Shown: positions 53,870 to 62,711 of the stretch, in pieces
Layout: each line of letters starts with the position of its first letter
Numbering within the stretch: position 1 is the first letter of the stretch
DNA from: JAEUIA01 sp034440255
Lineage (GTDB): Bacteria > Planctomycetota > UBA1135 > GCA-002686595
DNA length: 64,000 nt
Reading direction: 5' to 3'
Assembly (NCBI GenBank): GCA_034440255.1
Contig: JAWXBU010000160.1
Location: 27,508 to 91,507 of the forward strand
Position numbers and translations under genes: made by a program
Notes under the pieces: model-generated
What the model was told of the DNA's origin: nothing
Databases searched by the model: none
Seen by the model: the letters and a program-made list of their open reading frames with translations, nothing else

Positions 53870-54263
53870 TGCGAGCGACGACGAGCTCGTGCAACGTGCC
53901 GTGGAAGTGCGCGATCGTGCGTACAGTCCGTATTCGAAGATTCGCGTCGGTGCTGCATTGCGAGCCGCCGACGGTCGCATCTTCACGGGCTGCAACGTCG
54001 AAAACGCAAGCTACGGCTTGACGTTGTGCGCCGAACGTTCGGCGATCGTGAAAGCGGTGTCGGAAGGGGTGCGCGAATTCACGACGATCGCGATCACGAC
54101 GAATCGCGAGAGCGCGCTCATGCCGTGCGGCGCGTGTCGACAAGTGCTCCTTGAATTTTCACCCAAACTGCGTGTGCTCGTCGTCGGCACGAGCGGCAAG
54201 CGGCGCGAGATGACGCTCGATCAGCTGCTGCCTGAAGCCTTCAAGCCGACGGATTTGGCGTAA
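53835..54263 (+). CDS. cdd: Cytidine deaminase
   Basis: 142-residue homotetrameric-type deaminase converting (deoxy)cytidine to (deoxy)uridine in pyrimidine salvage. YSPYSKIRVGAALRAADG, TGCNVENASYGLTLCAERSA (zinc Cys and catalytic Glu) and MPCGACRQVLLEF (two zinc Cys) are all intact. The ATG at 53835 lies inside the upstream DUF669-like gene (35-bp overlap) and fixes a normal length. ligA follows after 12 bp, so the two are probably co-transcribed. Confidence 0.95.
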   Translation: MSKTETTISRSDASDDELVQRAVEVRDRAYSPYSKIRVGAALRAADGRIFTGCNVENASYGLTLCAERSAIVKAVSEGVREFTTIAITTNRESALMPCGACRQVLLEFSPKLRVLVVGTSGKRREMTLDQLLPEAFKPTDLA

Positions 54264-54275
54264 GGGAGGCGAGTC

Positions 54276-56441
54276 ATGGCCGAGCGCACTTCATCTTCGA
54301 AGCGTGTCGCTGCGTTGCGCACCGAGATCGAGCGGCACGATCGGTTGTACTACGGCGACGGCAAGACCGAGATCACGGATGCCGAGTACGACGCTCTGAT
54401 CCGTGAGCTGAAAGCGCTCGAAGCGGCACATCCGGAACTCATCACGGCCGACAGTCCGACGCAGCGGGTCGGGGCGGCGCTGCCCGAAGGCCAAGGCCTG
54501 GCGACGGCGGCTCACGCGGTGCCGATGTTGTCGATCGACAGCCTGTTCACCGCTGAGGAAGTGCGCGATTTCGAGGCCAAAATCCTGCGCTATTTGAAGA
54601 TCGCGGATGCCGATCTCGAGTGGTCGGTCGAGCCCAAGTTCGACGGCGTCAGCGCGGCACTCGTATACGAGAACGGCGTGTTCGTGCGCGGCATCACGCG
54701 CGGCGACGGCGTGCAAGGCGAGGACATCACGCACAACCTGCGCACAGTGCGGAACATTCCGATGCGGCTCGCCGGCGCCGCGCGGGAACATCCAACGCTC
54801 GTCGAAGTGCGCGGCGAAGTGCTCATCGAGCGCAAGAAGTTCGAGCGCTTCAATCAGAAGCGAGTCGCCGAGGGCTTCGAACCGTTCGCGAATCCGCGCA
54901 ACACCGTGGCGGGTGCTTTGCGACGCAACGATCCGTCCGAAGTCGCGCGCTATCCGCTCGAGTTCCATCCGTGGTCGGTGCCGCGCATCGAGTTCGCTGC
55001 CGCGGCGAAACCGAAGGCGCTGGGGGACGGGGCCACAGCCGACAGCTCGTTCTCGACGCAACGCGAACTCAGTGCGGTGTTGCGCGCGTGGGGATTCGCC
55101 GACGCCGGGTACGGAAGAACCGTGCGCGGACTCGACGCGTGTCTCGCCTACCACGACGAGATGGAGGAGAAGCGCGCGTCGATTCCCTTCGAGATGGATG
55201 GCGTGGTCGCCAAGCTCGATCGCCTCGATTTGCGCGAACGACTCGGGACGACCTCGCGTGCGACGCGCTGGCAATACGCGCATAAATTCGCGGCGCTGGA
55301 GGCTTCGAGCACGCTGCGCGCGATCGAGACGATGGTCGGCAACGGCGGTCGCCTGACGCCGCGCGCACACGTCGACGCGGTGCAAGTCGGCGGGATCACG
55401 GTGCGGCACGCGACGCTGCACAACGCGGACTATGTTGCGGCGCTAGGCGTGAAGATCGGCGATCGTGTGTTCCTGCGGCGCGCTGGCGACGTGATACCGC
55501 AGATCCTCGGGCTAGCGAAAGCAGCGGAAGGTACAGCTCCGGCCGACTGGAACGACCTCGTGCCCGACGAATTGCGCGGAGGCGACGGCGCGATTCGACC
55601 CGGTGTCGCGTGGCGTTTCGGCGAGTCGTTCGCGATGCCCGAACGGTGTCCCGCGTGCACAACGGAGAGCGTTCAGGAGGGCAAGTACTGGCGCTGCCCT
55701 AACCTGCAATGTCCGCCGCAATTGATCGGTCGCACGCTCGTGCTCGTCGGCGGGAATGCGTTCGAGATCGACGGCCTGGGCGAGAAACAGATCGCGCAGT
55801 TGCTCGACGCGAGGTTGATCGCCGGACCCGCCGACCTCTTTCAACTCGATCGCGACGCGGCGATGCGCGAGAAGTTGATCGCGCTCGAGCGCTGGGGCGA
55901 GAAGAGCGTCGACAACTTGTTCGCTGAACTCGGCCGGGCGCGCTCGATTCCGCTCAGTGGCCTTCTCGTGTCGCTTGCGATTCCCGACGTCGGTCCGGCG
56001 ACGGGAAAACTGCTCGCCAGTCGCTTCGCCGATCTCGCGTCTCTGCGGGCTGCGCCGCTCGACGAACTCCAACACATCGACGGCATCGGACCCGAAGTGG
56101 CCGCGCGTTTCGCGAATTGGTTTCAAGAGCCGACGAACGTCGCCTTCGTCGAGCGCCTTCTCGCTGGCGGTGTCGAGATCACGTATCCGAAAGCCAATTC
56201 GGCCGCCGGCCCTTTCGCGGGCAAGACCGTGGTGTTCACCGGCACGCTCGAGTCGCTCGGTCGCCAAGAAGCCAAACAGATCGTCGAGGACCTCGGCGGT
56301 CACGTCGCGTCGTCGGTGAGCGCCAAGACGAACGTCCTGGTCGTCGGCGGCAAACCCGGCAGCAAGGCGAAAAAGGCCGAAGAATTGGGCGTGATCGTGA
56401 TGCTCGAGCACGAGTTCCTCGCCGCCGTCGGGCGCAGTTGA
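54276..56441 (+). CDS. ligA: NAD+-dependent DNA ligase LigA
   Basis: 721 residues. Seals nicks using NAD+. The Ia domain begins the protein (RHDRLYYGDG, ITDAEYDALIREL). The adenylation site is EPKFDGVSAALVYENG with Lys121 as the nucleophile. Then come RGDGVQGEDIT, the OB fold, the four-Cys zinc finger (CPACTTESVQEGKYWRCPN followed by a fourth Cys), helix-hairpin-helix repeats and a C-terminal BRCT domain (AGKTVVFTGTLESLGRQEA). GGAGG is near the ATG. Slightly longer than E. coli LigA (671). Confidence 0.97.
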   Translation: MAERTSSSKRVAALRTEIERHDRLYYGDGKTEITDAEYDALIRELKALEAAHPELITADSPTQRVGAALPEGQGLATAAHAVPMLSIDSLFTAEEVRDFEAKILRYLKIADADLEWSVEPKFDGVSAALVYENGVFVRGITRGDGVQGEDITHNLRTVRNIPMRLAGAAREHPTLVEVRGEVLIERKKFERFNQKRVAEGFEPFANPRNTVAGALRRNDPSEVARYPLEFHPWSVPRIEFAAAAKPKALGDGATADSSFSTQRELSAVLRAWGFADAGYGRTVRGLDACLAYHDEMEEKRASIPFEMDGVVAKLDRLDLRERLGTTSRATRWQYAHKFAALEASSTLRAIETMVGNGGRLTPRAHVDAVQVGGITVRHATLHNADYVAALGVKIGDRVFLRRAGDVIPQILGLAKAAEGTAPADWNDLVPDELRGGDGAIRPGVAWRFGESFAMPERCPACTTESVQEGKYWRCPNLQCPPQLIGRTLVLVGGNAFEIDGLGEKQIAQLLDARLIAGPADLFQLDRDAAMREKLIALERWGEKSVDNLFAELGRARSIPLSGLLVSLAIPDVGPATGKLLASRFADLASLRAAPLDELQHIDGIGPEVAARFANWFQEPTNVAFVERLLAGGVEITYPKANSAAGPFAGKTVVFTGTLESLGRQEAKQIVEDLGGHVASSVSAKTNVLVVGGKPGSKAKKAEELGVIVMLEHEFLAAVGRS

Positions 56442-56449
56442 CACTCTCG

Positions 56450-57538
56450 TCAGCGCGGCGAATTTCCGCCGTCGACGGCTTCCTCCGCGATGTCGTCGGA
56501 GCCTCGCCCGATGATGACGCGCTCCAACTCCGCCGCGATCAGGTCCAAGCCGAGTGCGCTCGGATGCTCGTGGTCGACGGACAATTCCTCGATCGAACGA
56601 CCGCTCGCCGCCAACACGGGCCACATGTCGACCGCGACGAATCCGCGCTCCGTCACCGCCTGTGCGACTCGTTCGTGCAGTTCGACGTAGGGGTATTCCG
56701 TCCAATCCTTGCGCTTGCCGAAAGACGGGAAAATCGGCACGAGCACAGGAATGCGGCGGACCGAACAAACTTCGCGCGCTCGGTCCCACGCCGCGACGAC
56801 GATCGGCCAATGCGGACCGTCGGGCGAGTTCAGATATCGATACTCGTCGCCTGCGCCGATGCGTTGAACACTCCAATTCCGGCGCGCTTCGGCGAACATG
56901 CGCAACACGTGCGAATGTTCCCACCATTCGGCGTCGTGAAACACTTGGTGGAGTGGTTGAAGAGGTTCGGTCTCTGCGCCGTTAGGGTGGTAATCGAGCA
57001 CGACGAGATCGGGGTCGAGCGACATCGCTTTCGTTGCAAGCGTCGCGACCTCGTCACGAATCGTGTAACCGCCGACACCGAGATTCAGCACCTCGTACCG
57101 AGTCGTTCCGCGCGCTCGTTCGTTGAGGCGAACCTCGAGTCGTGCGGGATAACTCTGCTCGACCGGCACAGTCCATCCGAACGCGATCGATGCACCCACG
57201 ACGACGATCCGGATCGTGTCGCGCGGTTTGGTCGCTTTGTATTCGCGACCGCGAAAACCGAGCGAATTGACGCTGACTTCGACGCCGTGCGCCGTGCCTC
57301 GCATATTCGGATTCAGCTCGTAGTCGAGACCCGGCGTCGTCGACTTGCGATGCAGCAAACCGGTCCACGCGTTGGGCGGAAAATTCGGAGCCGGCTCGCG
57401 AAAGCGCACCGGATGGAAACAGCGCAGTCCGAGTTCGATCGCACACGAGAGCACGATACAGTTCGCCGCGATCAACGATGCGACGAACCACGCCGGTCGA
57501 CGACTGCACAGAGATTGCCAAGCGGTGCGAGCGCTCAT
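56450..57538 (-). CDS. Membrane-anchored SGNH/GDSL hydrolase
   Basis: 362 residues. One N-terminal membrane anchor (WFVASLIAANCIVLSCAIEL) places the rest outside the cytoplasm. SGNH-type blocks: IVVVGASIAFGWTV (nucleophile Ser in GAS), LNLGVGGYTIRDE (Gly block), DYHPNGAE, and a C-terminal DHEHPSALG with the catalytic His. The family includes acyl-ester hydrolases and polysaccharide O-acetylation enzymes. Similar planctomycete proteins are annotated as GDSL/SGNH of unknown substrate. Converges with ligA. Confidence 0.8.
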   Translation of the reverse strand: MSARTAWQSLCSRRPAWFVASLIAANCIVLSCAIELGLRCFHPVRFREPAPNFPPNAWTGLLHRKSTTPGLDYELNPNMRGTAHGVEVSVNSLGFRGREYKATKPRDTIRIVVVGASIAFGWTVPVEQSYPARLEVRLNERARGTTRYEVLNLGVGGYTIRDEVATLATKAMSLDPDLVVLDYHPNGAETEPLQPLHQVFHDAEWWEHSHVLRMFAEARRNWSVQRIGAGDEYRYLNSPDGPHWPIVVAAWDRAREVCSVRRIPVLVPIFPSFGKRKDWTEYPYVELHERVAQAVTERGFVAVDMWPVLAASGRSIEELSVDHEHPSALGLDLIAAELERVIIGRGSDDIAEEAVDGGNSPR

Positions 57539-57619
57539 TCACCGGCGAAGATAGCGGCTCGTGCCCGCCTGCGCTGACCAGACTGGAAAAACCGACTGCG
57601 TGTCCGTATCCAACAGCGC

Positions 57620-58894
57620 ATGACATTCACCTCATGCGTACTCGCGCTTGCGATCCTCTCCGCCGCGCGACCGGAAGCCGAAACCAACGGCCCCATGACG
57701 ATTCTCGTGCGCGCGAAGCGCATGCTCGACGTGAAGTCGGGCAACGTGATCGAAAACGCCGAGGTCGAGGTGGTCGGCCAGAGGATCACTGCAGTGCGCC
57801 AAGGTACCGGGGCGTGGCCGAGTACCTCGCGCATGATCGATTTGGGCGACGTGACGCTGATGCCCGGACTGATCGACATGCACACGCACTTGACGGGTGA
57901 GCTCGGGCCCGACTCGGCGAACGAAGAAGTCCACGACACGCCGGCCGACGCAGCATTCAAGAGCGTGAAGTTCGCCGAGCGCACGCTGGCGGCCGGTTTC
58001 ACCACGGTGCGCAACCTCGGCGCCGGCGACTTCGTGGACATCGCTTTGATGCACGCGATCGAGCGCGGAGACGTCGAGGGTCCGTGGGTGTTCCCGTCCG
58101 GCCATTCGATTTCGATCACAGGCGGACATGGCGACGTGACCGGTTTTCGCCCGGGAATTCTGCCGCAATCGCCTGACTCAGGAGTCGCGGACGGCGTCGA
58201 CGAATGCATCAAGGCCGTACGCACGCAGATCAAGTACGGCGCCAAAGTCATCAAGTGCATGGCGACGGCCGGCGTGCTGTCGTTCGACGCGACGGTCGGT
58301 GCTCAACAACTTTCGTTCGAAGAGCTGAAAGCGATCTGCGACGAAGCGGCGCGGCACGGCGTCAAGGTCGCCGCTCACGCACACGGAACGGCCGGCATCA
58401 AAGCCGCGGTGCGTGCCGGCGTCGCGTCGATCGAGCACGGCTCACTGCTCGACGAAGAAGCAATCGAACTGATGCTCGAGCGCGGAACGTACCTCGTGCC
58501 GACACAGTACTTGGTGAAGCGGATGGACATGACGAAGTTGCCCGATGCGTGGCGCAAGAAGGCGGAGGAGTTGTTTCCGCTGAAGGACGCGTCGCTGAGA
58601 CGTGCGATCGAGCGCAAGGTCAAGATCGCCTTCGGCACGGATGCCGCCGTCTATCCGCACGGCGAAAACGCGCACGAATTCAGCGAGTACGTGCAGCTCG
58701 GGATGACGCCGATCGAAGCGATTCGGACGGCGACGGTGAATGCGATCGATCTCTTGGGCGTCACCGATCGCGGCACGATCGAGGTAGGCAAGCTCGCTGA
58801 CCTGATTGCGGTGCCGGGCAATCCGCTCGCGGACGTGACCGTGATCGAGCACGTCAGTTGGGTTATGCACGGTGGACGCACTGTGTCGCGCTGA
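57620..58894 (+). CDS. Exported amidohydrolase (imidazolonepropionase/prolidase-like)
   Basis: 424-residue metal-dependent hydrolase. A signal segment (TSCVLALAILSAARPEA) suggests export. LMPGLIDMHTHLTG carries the HxH pair, GAKVIKCMATAGV the likely carboxylated Lys, VAAHAHGTAG and ASIEHGS the His ligands, and IAFGTDAAVYPHG the Asp. The C-terminus has the family closure GKLADLIAVPGNPL. Related enzymes are Xaa-Arg/Xaa-Pro dipeptidases (Sgx9260-like), so a peptidase role is possible. 18 bp separate it from the next gene. Confidence 0.88.
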   Translation: MTFTSCVLALAILSAARPEAETNGPMTILVRAKRMLDVKSGNVIENAEVEVVGQRITAVRQGTGAWPSTSRMIDLGDVTLMPGLIDMHTHLTGELGPDSANEEVHDTPADAAFKSVKFAERTLAAGFTTVRNLGAGDFVDIALMHAIERGDVEGPWVFPSGHSISITGGHGDVTGFRPGILPQSPDSGVADGVDECIKAVRTQIKYGAKVIKCMATAGVLSFDATVGAQQLSFEELKAICDEAARHGVKVAAHAHGTAGIKAAVRAGVASIEHGSLLDEEAIELMLERGTYLVPTQYLVKRMDMTKLPDAWRKKAEELFPLKDASLRRAIERKVKIAFGTDAAVYPHGENAHEFSEYVQLGMTPIEAIRTATVNAIDLLGVTDRGTIEVGKLADLIAVPGNPLADVTVIEHVSWVMHGGRTVSR

Positions 58895-58912
58895 TCCGCT
58901 ACGATCCGGGTC

Positions 58913-59644
58913 ATGTCGTTTCGCATGACACACCTGCTGAGATGGGCACTCAGCTTTTTCACGCGTCAGAAGATCGTGACGCGCAATAGCGTTCACCACG
59001 CTCTCCTCGAAGTGTCGATGGTGCGGGGGAAGACCATCCTCGACGGCGCGAGCGTCAACTACAGCTTCGGCGGACTGCACGAAGTGTTCGCGCAGACCTT
59101 CACGCGACTCGACATTCGTTCGCGCGACGTGCGCTCGGTGCTCTTGCTCGGACTCGGCGCGGGCAGCGTAATTCATCTATTGCGACGTGACTTCGGCGTC
59201 AAAGCTCCGATCACCGCGCTCGAGATCGACGCCGTCATGGTGGAGATCGCGCGTGAGCATTTTGAGCTCGAGCGCTGGGCCAATCTCGAGGTCGTCGTCG
59301 CCGACGCAGTCGCATGGACCGCGAACACGAATCGACGCTTCGATCTCGTCGTCGTCGACTTGTTCGACGAGGCCGAAGTGCCGGCTGCGTGCCGCACGAG
59401 AGAGTTCCTCGAGACGCTCGAGAAGCGTCTCAATCCCGGCGGAATGCTCGCGTTCAACGTCGTGGCGAGCCGACCCGCCGCCCGTGATTCCGCACGCGAT
59501 TTCGCCGGTCTTTTCTCGGCCACGTTGGGGGAAACGCGTGTGCTGGAGGTGCGCGGAAACCTGATCCTCGTCTTCGAGAGACCTCACGCGGATTCGTTGG
59601 TAGCCGACGGCGATTCACGCCGATACTCTCCGCGACGAACATGA
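58913..59644 (+). CDS. Spermidine synthase-like methyltransferase-fold protein
   Basis: 243 residues of the class I AdoMet-dependent fold (SpeE/fused spermidine synthase-like). Motif I LLLGLGAGSVIHLLRRDF, acidic strand ITALEIDAVMVEIARE, VVVADAVAWTAN, and FDLVVVDLFDEAEVP resemble SpeE, but the aminopropyl-binding residues cannot be confirmed. ATGA overlap with the sigma factor downstream. Could equally be an orphan methyltransferase. Confidence 0.75.
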   Translation: MSFRMTHLLRWALSFFTRQKIVTRNSVHHALLEVSMVRGKTILDGASVNYSFGGLHEVFAQTFTRLDIRSRDVRSVLLLGLGAGSVIHLLRRDFGVKAPITALEIDAVMVEIAREHFELERWANLEVVVADAVAWTANTNRRFDLVVVDLFDEAEVPAACRTREFLETLEKRLNPGGMLAFNVVASRPAARDSARDFAGLFSATLGETRVLEVRGNLILVFERPHADSLVADGDSRRYSPRRT

Positions 59645-60354
59645 GCGAAGAGAACATGAATCAACCGCAACCTGCGAGCGCATCCGGTGCGCCCGAACCG
59701 AGGACGTTCGCGCTTCCCGTCGGTTTCGAAAACGACGAGACGGCGAAGCTCGTCACGCGCGCCAAGAACGGCGACACGCAAGCGCTCAACGATCTCTTCT
59801 TGCGCTACAACCAACTCATGATCGAAGTCGCGCGCCGACGCATCGGCCCGCGCTTGCGACTGAAGGAAGATCCCGACGACCTCGCGCAGACCACGTTCCG
59901 CGAAGCGACGCGCGACTTCCCGAATTACGAATACCGCGGCGAAGGTTCGCTCGTGCGTTGGCTGATCATGATCTTGCAGAACAAGATCCGCGACAAAGCC
60001 GAGTTCTATTCGGCGACCAAACGCGACTTCTCGCGCGAGCGCACGATGGACGGCGCGCGCGACTCTTCCGGTGAAGCGATGCCTACGATCGAACCGCCGA
60101 GCCAGGACCTGTCGGTCACGATGCAGGTCAGTCGCGGCGAGAGCTACGTGCACTTGCGGGCGGCGCTCGCGGAGCTGTCGGACGAGCATCGCCAAGCGAT
60201 CACGCTGGTTTTCTTCGAAGGAAAGCAGCTGCGCGAAGCAGGCGAAATCATGGGCGGTCGCAGCGAGGACGCCGTGCGAATGATGCTGCGTCGCGCGGAA
60301 ACCAGGCTCGCGGAGATCCTGAAGACCTCGCTCGGCAAGGACATGCGACCGTAG
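59641..60354 (+). CDS. RNA polymerase sigma factor, sigma-70 family (ECF-like)
   Basis: 237 residues. Region 2 is DETAKLVTRAKNGDTQALND through LKEDPDDLAQTTFREATRDF and GSLVRWLIMILQNKIRDK; region 4 is YVHLRAALAELSDEHRQAIT and FFEGKQLREAGEIMGGRSED with the helix-turn-helix. A 65-residue low-complexity or charged linker lies between. A 21-bp tandem duplication covers its last codons and stop. It shares 4 bp with the methyltransferase-like gene upstream. No anti-sigma gene is adjacent. Confidence 0.88.
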   Translation: MSEENMNQPQPASASGAPEPRTFALPVGFENDETAKLVTRAKNGDTQALNDLFLRYNQLMIEVARRRIGPRLRLKEDPDDLAQTTFREATRDFPNYEYRGEGSLVRWLIMILQNKIRDKAEFYSATKRDFSRERTMDGARDSSGEAMPTIEPPSQDLSVTMQVSRGESYVHLRAALAELSDEHRQAITLVFFEGKQLREAGEIMGGRSEDAVRMMLRRAETRLAEILKTSLGKDMRP

Positions 60355-60381
60355 GTGGGCGACATGCGGCCGTAAGTCGGC
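60340..60381 (+). repeat. 21-bp tandem duplication across the sigma-factor stop
   Basis: Units 60340-60360 and 60361-60381 agree at 18 of 21 bases; each reads as Asp-Met-Arg-Pro-stop-Val-Gly in the sigma frame. The first unit supplies the real TAG and the second keeps a TAA at the equivalent spot. Confidence 0.85.
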
Positions 60382-60434
60382 GCCCGTCTTGCCACCGCGA
60401 CCCACGCGCGGCTATGCTCTCCGCCCCTTCGAGT

Positions 60435-60510
60435 GGGCTACTAACTCAATCGGCAGAGTGCCATGTTCACAGCGTGGAAGTTCTGGGTTCAAGTCCCGGG
60501 TAGCCCACCA
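60435..60510 (+). tRNA. tRNA-Val (anticodon CAC)
   Basis: 76-nt tRNA with encoded CCA. The acceptor stem GGGCTAC/GTAGCCC is perfect. The D arm is ACTC/GAGT, the anticodon stem CCATG/CGTGG with loop TTCACAG (anticodon CAC, reading GUG), and the T arm CTGGG-TTCAAGT-CCCGG. The sequence ends with discriminator A and CCA at 60508-60510. DNA after it is full of broken genes, as often seen beside tRNA integration sites; I found no copy of its 3' end downstream. Confidence 0.95.
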
Positions 60511-60650
60511 CTCGAATCATCCGGCTGATCATGCGTCGAGTCCGCAGCAGCGAACTGCGGTCGTCACTCACTTGGCGGATCCCGCTCCGAGCGCAGCTGT
60601 GCACTGACCCAGCGTCGCGCGTTACTGCTCGGTTCGCGGGCTTTTGGGAC

Positions 60651-61139
60651 TCAACTCCTTCTCGGCGAGAGCCACCGCCTCTTCCAATTCCGGCAGCGCT
60701 CGCACCGCGTCCTCTCGTTCCATCGAGCGCGGCCTGAACGCCACAAAGCGTCGCAGAGCGAAACTCTGCCGCCGGGCAAGCGCCGCAGCACGGCGACAGC
60801 TTCGCCGAAACTCTGTCGCGCTCGACCGCCGCGTTTCGCTGGCGCTTTCGAGCGAGCATGGTCGACCAAGATCCGCCGCAGCGCTTCGGCAGCCGCTGCA
60901 TAAAAGTGTGGGCGATTCTGCCAAGGCAATTCGCGCGGACCGACGAGCTTGAGATACGCCCCGTGGACCAGAGCCGTGGCCTGCAACGTGTGTCCGCCGC
61001 GCTCGCGCGCGAGGCAAGCCTGCGCCGTGGCCCGCAGCTCGGCGTACACGAGGGGCAGCAAGAGTTCCGCCCGCCGCGCCGAGTCCTCCGCGTCGTTCAG
61101 GAGAAGCGTGCGCGTCTCTGACTTTGGATCCAGCGGCAT
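60651..61139 (-). pseudogene. Large-ECF sigma factor, 3'-truncated remnant
   Basis: The first ~110 codons match the planctomycete ECF sigma type: LLPLVYAELRATAQACLARE, GHTLQATALVHGAYLKLVGP and HFYAAAAEALRRILVDHARS, then KRGG. After that the text loses all similarity to region 4 and the frame merely stays open. A different frame downstream (60622-60720) reads REDAVRALPELEEAVALAEK, like a tetratricopeptide tail of the kinases that accompany such sigma factors. It is best seen as a fused scar of a sigma/kinase pair. Confidence 0.65.
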
Positions 61140-61442
61140 GGTGCTCGGGACCGGAGAGTCGAGCTAGGTCGTGATCGAGCCAGGCACCGGACGGAGAGGC
61201 ATATGACACTGGGGCGTAGGACGTCCAAGCGCATGACCATTCGATACCCGGCCGACCTCGGAGTTCCGCGGTAGCCGCGCTGGTCTGCTCACGAGACGCA
61301 CAGCTCGCCGTCTTGTCTGTTGCTTGGCTGAAACCGCTGATATTTGAGCCGCGGCGAGTCGCTTCACCGTCGTCTCGTGTCCGTGACGGCATAGCTCCGC
61401 CCGCCCGAGCCTGCTCATCACGTGCTAGGAGGATCCACTCCG
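61140..61442. other. Non-coding gap with one repeat unit
   Basis: No gene is supported in these 303 bp. They contain the first of two 53-bp direct repeats (61227-61279) and, at 61179-61190, a GAGCCAGGCACC string resembling a motif in the 38.7-kb hairpin. Confidence 0.6.
61227..61279 (+). repeat. 53-bp direct repeat, left copy
   Basis: Starts AAGCGCATGACC and ends GTAGCCGCG; about 85% identical by eye to 62636-62689 (AAGCGCATGACG...GTAGGCGCG), same orientation. The two copies bracket the transposase remnant and the TfoX pseudogene. Confidence 0.75.
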
Positions 61443-62030
61443 CTACTCCGCGAATTCGAACTCAGGCGGCGCTCGAGCGGGCGCGCGGCGTGGCGCCTCG
61501 GTCGGGAGCCCGAGGTGTTCGAGGATCTTGCGCACGACCAGGCCATCGGTAAGGAAGGCAATCAGCTCGTGCAGTCCGCCGCAGTGGTTGCATCTCAAAA
61601 CGTCGATCGAAAACGCGCGCGGCATGAACTCGGCTTAGGTCGAACGCGTGGGTCGTTTGGGTTGGCGAGCGTTGGGCGTTGGAGGGGACTTAGAGCTCGG
61701 TTGCGGAGGCTGTTCACCGTGTGAGCCGCCATGCGTGCAATTCGCCGAGTTCGGTGAGCGCGGCACGATGCGCTCGCGCCACTTCGCCGCCGGCGCCAGC
61801 ACGCCGTGATACGTCAGCAAGTGCGCCCACGGCCGCGGTACGAGCGCCGCGAGCCGGGCCAGGAAGTCGAGCGGCTCGAACACGATCGCGGACGTGCCGT
61901 CGCGCCAGCGTCGGCGAAGCGCATAGATCACCTTGCCATCGGGGGCGAGCGAGAGTCGCTCGAGCTTGGATCCGGTGGGCGAGTGACGTACCGACACAAC
62001 CGCTCCATTCCCTCACGATCATCAGCCTCG
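61443..62030 (-). mobile_element. IS91-type (Y2 HUH) transposase remnant
   Basis: C-terminal portion of an IS91-family transposase in pieces. From upstream: ERLCRYVTRPP (about 62010), a shift, then LERLSLAPDGKVIYALRRRW, GTSAIVFEPLDFLARLAALV and PRPWAHLLTYHGVLAPAAKW. After a stop or shift comes FSIDVLRCNHCGGLHELIAF, then LTDGLVVRKILEHLGLP, ending at 61443. The order matches family members but at least two frameshifts break it. The N-terminal zinc finger and the HUH/tyrosine catalytic part are missing. Not active. Confidence 0.8.
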
Positions 62031-62217
62031 ATGCGAACCTTGGCGTGCAGCGAGAAACCCTCGACGTCACAGCACAATTCACCCGGCAGCTAGCGCGGGC
62101 GCCGCGCTACCCAGGCTCGTGGTCACTCCCGCGCCTTGGCCACTCCTGCGCAGTCCCTATCGTCTTGGCCTTCGTGCCCACCCCTGCTCGCTTCGGGAAC
62201 TTTTTCCCCGGCGGCTT

Positions 62218-62538
62218 CTAGTCCGCGGCGCGCGCGGCGTTCAGTGATTTCCTGATCCACGTCCTCAGGCGCCACGTGTCGTCGAGAATGCGGAAGGGCA
62301 GCGCGTACAAGGACTCCGTCTGCGGCTTGCCGGGGTTGGGTTGGAACTCGATCGCGCCCAGCTTCTTGAAGTCGGTTCGATTGCGGTGATTCACCTTCAA
62401 GTAGAGCCGGTTGTTCCCGATCTACGCAAAGAAGAGATCGCCCACATAGAGCTCGAGTCCACCGAACATCCGGCGCGAGCAGATCGGCGTGACACGGGCG
62501 AGCCGCGCGATCACGTGCTCCTCGTGTTCGACGCTCAT
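62218..62538 (-). pseudogene. TfoX N-terminal-domain protein with in-frame amber codons
   Basis: From the ATG at 62538 the frame reads a clean TfoX_N domain: MSVEHEEHVIARLARVTPIC, SRRMFGGLELYVGDLFFA, then TAG (62422-62424), then IGNNRLYLKVNHRNRTDFKK, ESLYALPFRILDDTWRLRTW and IRKSLNAARAAD, then a second TAG (62218). Beyond it a Lys-rich tail (KPPGKKFPKRAGVGTKAK) continues in frame to a third TAG at 62107. Only nonsense codons, no frameshifts, interrupt it. In relatives the first amber position is usually Leu (FALI). Likely dead unless ambers are read through. Confidence 0.78.
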
Positions 62539-62635
62539 GAGGTCTCGGTTCTAGCCATGAAACAAGCGCTTCTCGGCGAGAAGCCCTTGTTTCAGGCCTG
62601 ACCTGTCGCATCCGCCGCTAGGGGATAGAACCTGA

Positions 62636-62689
62636 AAGCGCATGACGTTTCGGTACCCGGCCCGCCCCGGAGTCCCGCGGGTAGGCGCG
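62636..62689 (+). repeat. 53-bp direct repeat, right copy
   Basis: Second copy of the unit at 61227-61279, just upstream (in transcription terms, beyond the stop) of the CHRD-domain gene. One extra G (GCGGG versus GCGG) and about eight substitutions separate the copies. Confidence 0.75.
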
Positions 62690-62711
62690 TGCGGTTCACC
62701 GCGCCCGCGAT

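Noticed and set aside
60511..62711. attL/attR pair using the 3' end of tRNA-Val
   Set aside because: I could not find a second copy of the tRNA 3' end downstream; the 53-bp repeats are unrelated to the tRNA.
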